From Salinispora arenicola (GTDB lineage: Bacteria; Actinomycetota; Actinomycetes; Mycobacteriales; Micromonosporaceae): a DNA stretch of 64,000 nt. The stretch is taken from the NCBI RefSeq assembly GCF_006716065.1, contig NZ_VFOL01000001.1:2976001-3040000 (forward strand). Reading direction: 5' to 3'. Position 1 is the first letter of the stretch. Every line of letters begins with the position of its first letter. Shown in pieces: positions 61,185-64,000 of the stretch. Below the pieces are notes generated by a model. The model was not told the origin of the DNA, searched no databases, and was given only the letters and a program-made list of their open reading frames with translations. The translations under genes were made by a program, and so were the position numbers.

Positions 61185-61859
61185 TCAGGACGAAGCACTA
61201 AGTGGCATGCGAAATACAAATGAGTCGTAGCGGTCTCGCGGATATGACACATCCGAAATCATGACGACTCGATCATCGGATGCGAAAAACCGTTGATGGA
61301 CTGTTTTGATGAGATCGCCGGGGATAGCCTGAAGCCATTCTGCGTGCATCGGAGCAGGAAGCCGGTCGGCGACAGTTTCTTCGAGAAACGTCGCGTTGGA
61401 TGTTCCGATAACATCTAGAGGCTGGTACGTGTCTGAGATCGAAATCGGTCGTCCACCTTCGGAAGCTCGGGTGACGATATGGGTGATGCGGTCGCCTGGA
61501 CTAAGGCCAAAGACCTCCGCCATTTCATCGGTTGCGTGGACCTGTTCGACCTCTCGGTCGATGCGGATTTCTTGATTCGATTCATTACCAAAAGTCACCT
61601 CGGGACTCTCCATCTGACGCTCTGGTGAAATTCGAACCAGGTTGGGTCGGTCTGCTACAAAAACACCTCGACGGCGGACCGAACGGACAAGGCCCTGACC
61701 CTGAAGTAGTTCAAGGGCCTTTCTTACAACAATGTCTGAGACGCCATACTGTCCGGCAATCTCAGAGTAGCTCGGTAGCTGAGTGCCGGGCCGAAGTTCT
61801 CCCTTGCGGATTCGCCACGCGTACTCGCCTGCGATAGCGACGTAGGCCGGTTCGTTCAT
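61185..61859 (-). CDS. GntR-family regulator with UTRA domain
   Basis: A 224-residue HutC-subfamily regulator: N-terminal winged HTH (AYVAIAGEYAWRIRKGELRP, PSYSEIAGQYGVSDIVVRKA) and a UTRA ligand domain from about residue 85 (EVFGLSPGDRITHIVTRASE, GGRPISISDTYQPL). This type (KorSA-like) represses transfer and replication genes in actinomycete integrative elements. ATG at 61859 follows GGGGAG at eight bases. GC content is low for this chromosome. Four CGTATACG sites lie in its upstream region, so autorepression and control of the divergent genes are likely. Confidence 0.87.
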   Translation of the reverse strand: MNEPAYVAIAGEYAWRIRKGELRPGTQLPSYSEIAGQYGVSDIVVRKALELLQGQGLVRSVRRRGVFVADRPNLVRISPERQMESPEVTFGNESNQEIRIDREVEQVHATDEMAEVFGLSPGDRITHIVTRASEGGRPISISDTYQPLDVIGTSNATFLEETVADRLPAPMHAEWLQAIPGDLIKTVHQRFFASDDRVVMISDVSYPRDRYDSFVFRMPLSASS

Positions 61860-61913
61860 TGTATGTCTCCCCACTGAATCCCATGAGTTGCATCTGTCTC
61901 AAGATAGCATCTT

Positions 61914-62022
61914 CGTATACGCAGAATCGATCCTCATACACGGCGCCGTTGACAACTAGTGTGTCGTACGTCACAGTTCTTCGTATACGTAGGCCTTGTG
62001 CGTATACGAAGTTGCGTATACG
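61914..62022. promoter_or_regulatory. Four CGTATACG operator-like palindromes
   Basis: Perfect 8-bp palindromes CGTATACG lie at 61914, 61982, 62001 and 62015 in the divergent region between the GntR gene and the element genes. The second and third face each other within a longer inverted repeat (TTCGTATACG-N11-CGTATACGAA). A TTGACA hexamer lies at 61949. These are prime candidates for the GntR protein's binding sites. Confidence 0.75.
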
Positions 62023-62131
62023 TTGGTCTCGTCGGCGGGCAAGGTAGACGGCCAAGCTCCTGACGGATGCAGATCCCCCGAGCGATACCCCTACGGGTCG
62101 ATGACACAGCCGAGGCTGAGGAGATCAAGAG

Positions 62132-62458
62132 ATGCGGAACATTCCGGTGAATTTGGGTGGGTTCAAGTTGCGGGTGGTGGAGGAGCCGGCGCTGAAGGTG
62201 GATCAGGAGGGGCGGGTGCAGACGGCGTATGGGACGGATGACCCGCTGTACACGGTGGCGGTATTCGCGAAGCCGGTGGCGACGGAGGACGGCTACCGGG
62301 GCAAGGGTGAGGAGTTGAAGATCACCCTGTCCGCGAACCCGGGTGAGGTGGCCGAAGGCGACCTGGTGGAGCTGAGCGGGGCAACGGTGTCGCATTGGGA
62401 GCGGGATGGCCGTTCGGGTCTGTCGTGGAAGGCGGCGAGTTTGAAGCCGGTTGGCTAG
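62132..62458 (+). CDS. Conserved integrative-element small protein
   Basis: A 108-residue protein (MRNIPVNLGGFKLRVVEEPA, LYTVAVFAKPVATEDGYRGK, VELSGATVSHWERDGRSG) of a family found next to the FtsK/TraSA genes of actinomycete integrative conjugative elements; I recognise the pattern but know no function. The ATG at 62132 has GAGGAGATC upstream. First gene behind the CGTATACG operators, so probably repressed by the GntR protein. Confidence 0.72.
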   Translation: MRNIPVNLGGFKLRVVEEPALKVDQEGRVQTAYGTDDPLYTVAVFAKPVATEDGYRGKGEELKITLSANPGEVAEGDLVELSGATVSHWERDGRSGLSWKAASLKPVG

Positions 62459-62473
62459 GAGCAAGAGGTTTTG

Positions 62474-62519
62474 GCCCTGCCCCTGTGTGGTGGGTTGCCC
62501 GTTCGAGTCGGGTCAGGGC
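62474..62519 (+). other. tRNA-like T-arm and acceptor fragment
   Basis: GCCCG-TTCGAGT-CGGGT (62497-62513) has T-arm geometry with a T-loop consensus, followed by CAGGGC, which pairs with GCCCTG at 62474. D and anticodon arms are missing. It could be a tRNA-derived att remnant or a chance hairpin. Confidence 0.3.
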
Positions 62520-62669
62520 GCGTGGTCGAGGCCCTGTGGTCGGGCAGTCCCGGTCGCATTCTCGGTAGCTCGTCCTTTGATAATTCCACAGTGGATATCT
62601 CCTTGCCTAAAACAGCCCTGTATTAGTGATTAGGAATCGTATTGTTGTGATTTTGGAAGGGAGGTTGTG

Positions 62670-62795
62670 ATGTCGGATCTTGAGTTGATTCTGATTGGTT
62701 TGCTGTTCCTGTCGGTGTTGGTGAATGTTGGTTTGCTGCGTCGTGAGGGTCGGCGGTGGCGTCGTGTGTGGCGTTTGACTGGCCGGGATTGGTAG
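62670..62795 (+). CDS. 41-residue single-helix membrane protein
   Basis: ATG at 62670 is preceded by GGAAGGGAGG at a good distance. The product starts MSDLELILIGLLFLSVLVN, one hydrophobic helix, and ends with a strongly basic tail (REGRRWRRVWRLTGRDW). Small single-pass proteins are common in the transfer module of these elements. Function unknown. Confidence 0.6.
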   Translation: MSDLELILIGLLFLSVLVNVGLLRREGRRWRRVWRLTGRDW

Positions 62796-62902
62796 CTCTG
62801 ACGCGGAAGGTTCTATCCATCCCTAAGGCCATTGTTGGTGGGGGTGGGTGGTGCCCGCCGCTCTTGGTTGGGTACGTGAGTTGTCGCGAAAGGGGAGTAG
62901 GT

Positions 62903-63178
62903 ATGGATGTGGTTCCGGAGGCGTGGAAGGAGTTGACCGGGAGGTCTCGGTATGAGGCTTTGGTGGGGAACGCGCAGGGGTTGGCGATGCTGCTGGATGG
63001 GGTGTCGAGCCTGATCAAGGCGTGTGAGCCGCCGCCCGGGTCGTTGTATCAGTTTGCGGCGCGGGTGGAGGACCTGGAGGTGGCGCATAAGCAGACCGTG
63101 GAGACGTTGCGCACGTTTGTGGTGCGGGTGAAGTCGTTTGAGGCTGATTTGGTGTCGAAGCCGTGGAAGGTGTCCTGA
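62903..63178 (+). CDS. Integrative-element hypothetical protein
   Basis: A 91-residue mostly helical protein (MDVVPEAWKELTGRSRYEAL, VEDLEVAHKQTVETLRTFVV) with ATG at 62903 preceded by AGGGGAG. Its stop overlaps the next ATG (TGATG), so the two are coupled. It lies in the run of small genes leading to the FtsK-like gene. No family recognised; heptad-like spacing in the second half suggests a short coiled coil. Confidence 0.6.
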   Translation: MDVVPEAWKELTGRSRYEALVGNAQGLAMLLDGVSSLIKACEPPPGSLYQFAARVEDLEVAHKQTVETLRTFVVRVKSFEADLVSKPWKVS

Positions 63179-63414
63179 TGTCGTATCGGGTGTCGGACAC
63201 GTATGACGGTATTGATCAGGCGATGCGGTTGCTGCGCCGGTCGATGAAGGGCATGCCGCAACGCTACCGGTACATGAAGCAGTACGACGATTTGCGTCGG
63301 GCGGTCGCGGTGTTGGTGATCCTTTTGGAGGAGGCTGCGCCGTGGTTGGAGGAAACGGATAAGGCGAAGCAGGCTACGACGCGGGCGCGGAAAATGTTCG
63401 ACGCCGTCCGCTAA
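63178..63414 (+). CDS. Integrative-element hypothetical protein
   Basis: A 78-residue basic helical protein (MSYRVSDTYDGIDQAMRLLR, RAVAVLVILLEEAAPWLEET). It is translationally coupled to the previous gene through the TGATG overlap and precedes the FtsK-like gene by 93 bp. Function unknown. Confidence 0.6.
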   Translation: MSYRVSDTYDGIDQAMRLLRRSMKGMPQRYRYMKQYDDLRRAVAVLVILLEEAAPWLEETDKAKQATTRARKMFDAVR

Positions 63415-63507
63415 CAAAACAGTTCTTTGGTGGGGGTTCGGGTCGGTGGTGACTGATCCGGACCCCCCTTTTCGACTCCCAGAATCCGAATTTGGATGGT
63501 GTGATAA

Positions 63508-64000
63508 ATGGGTACGCAGCGTCGCAAGGGTTGGGAATGGCGTGTCGCCGGCTGGACGGTGCGGCACCCGGGGTTTGTGGCCATGCCGGCCGCCGCCGCC
63601 GCGAGTGTCGCCCAGTTCGGCCCGGCCACGGTCGGTGGTGCCGCTGCTGGTGTGCTGGCAGCAGGTGTCGGCTGGTACCGGGGACACCCCGAGTCGTGGG
63701 AGGCGGTGGTAGCTCCTCGGCTGCGGGCGGTACGCCGCAGGTGGCTGTCACGGGCGTATGTGGGGCCGGGGTGGAGTCGGGTGGTGGAGGCGTGTGGCCT
63801 GGTCACGGTCCACCGGGTCACCGGCGTGATCAATGTTCCGCGCATCATCCGGATCCGCTCGCACTCCCCGTCCACCGAAACCGTCTACGTCCGGATGCTG
63901 CTGGGTCAGACTCCGAAGCTGTGGGAGGAAGCCTCCGAAGCTCTGGCGGTGGCGTTACGGGCGGACCGGGTCGGGGTGGAGCGCGTCGGACCGCAGGTCA
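63508..64000 (+). CDS. FtsK/TraSA-like conjugative translocase, N-terminal part
   Basis: An open frame of 164 codons from the ATG at 63508 runs off the window. It has a basic start, a hydrophobic stretch (VAMPAAAAASVAQFGPATVG and GAAAGVLAAGVGW) that is probably membrane-bound, and VTVHRVTGVINVPRIIRIR, which resembles the N-terminal part of the FtsK-like pumps that move double-stranded DNA in actinomycete conjugation. The ATPase motifs would lie beyond the edge. Its place behind the GntR regulator and small genes fits the transfer module of an integrative conjugative element. Confidence 0.72.
   Translation, partial: MGTQRRKGWEWRVAGWTVRHPGFVAMPAAAAASVAQFGPATVGGAAAGVLAAGVGWYRGHPESWEAVVAPRLRAVRRRWLSRAYVGPGWSRVVEACGLVTVHRVTGVINVPRIIRIRSHSPSTETVYVRMLLGQTPKLWEEASEALAVALRADRVGVERVGPQV

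Noticed and set aside
57550-64000. cas genes for the CRISPR array
   Set aside because: No frame resembles Cas1, Cas2, Cas3 or Cascade subunits; the nearby genes are regulators, small proteins and a methyltransferase-fold protein.

Overview
The window is high-GC DNA with actinobacterial gene content. It carries a fas operon (fasR-fabD-fabH-acpP-fabF-accD), homodimeric pyruvate dehydrogenase, DUF3145, DUF3052, AhpE, a fused RNase H/phosphatase and a type A RNase P RNA. Gene families and codon use point to Micromonosporaceae (Salinispora or Micromonospora like); the genus is an inference. From memory of M. tuberculosis, two core blocks (fabD/acpM/kasA/accD6 with aceE, DUF3052 and ahpE; and Nif3/zinc-ribbon/RNase H-CobC) lie in the same neighbourhood, so the backbone is conserved chromosome.

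Layout. 1-10.3 kb: the 3' part of a LuxR regulator, DsbA-like protein, BON and STAS proteins, a secreted coiled-coil protein with an M15-like zinc-peptidase domain behind a c-di-AMP riboswitch, a CDF metal exporter, a HelD-type helicase and a hydrolase. 10.6-20.3 kb: DUF3145, a NagZ-like lipoprotein and the fas operon on the minus strand, with a 21-bp palindrome in the gap behind the PucR-type regulator. 20.9-31.7 kb: gltX, SRPBCC, aceE, YjbQ, MarR, a fused E1 alpha/beta dehydrogenase, DUF3052 and ahpE, ending at tRNA-Val(UAC).

31.8-41.7 kb is accessory. It begins with the C-terminal fragment of a tyrosine integrase beside the tRNA, then an XRE/TPR regulator, a chain of tiny overlapping ORFs, and a 2059-bp tandem duplication. 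Each duplicated unit holds a small holin-like membrane protein facing a secreted beta-helix protein. The two beta-helix proteins share their first 223 residues exactly but differ in the repeat region. An intact IS1380-type element closes the segment.

42-57.5 kb is mostly core: TMEM175 channel, hydrolase, CsaB-like pyruvyltransferase, SNF2 helicase with a SWIM partner, DUF3040, a PrimPol-like protein, an XRE/TPR regulator coupled to a flavoprotein, a four-hairpin array, Nif3, zinc-ribbon protein, RNase H/phosphatase, TauE/SafE and rnpB.

57.6-64 kb is accessory again: an AlpA-like protein, small ORFs, a large imperfect inverted repeat, a type I-E-like CRISPR array (13 spacers, no cas genes in view), a low-GC methyltransferase-fold gene, and the start of an integrative conjugative element: a GntR/UTRA regulator next to four CGTATACG sites, small element genes and the 5' end of an FtsK/TraSA-like translocase cut by the window edge.
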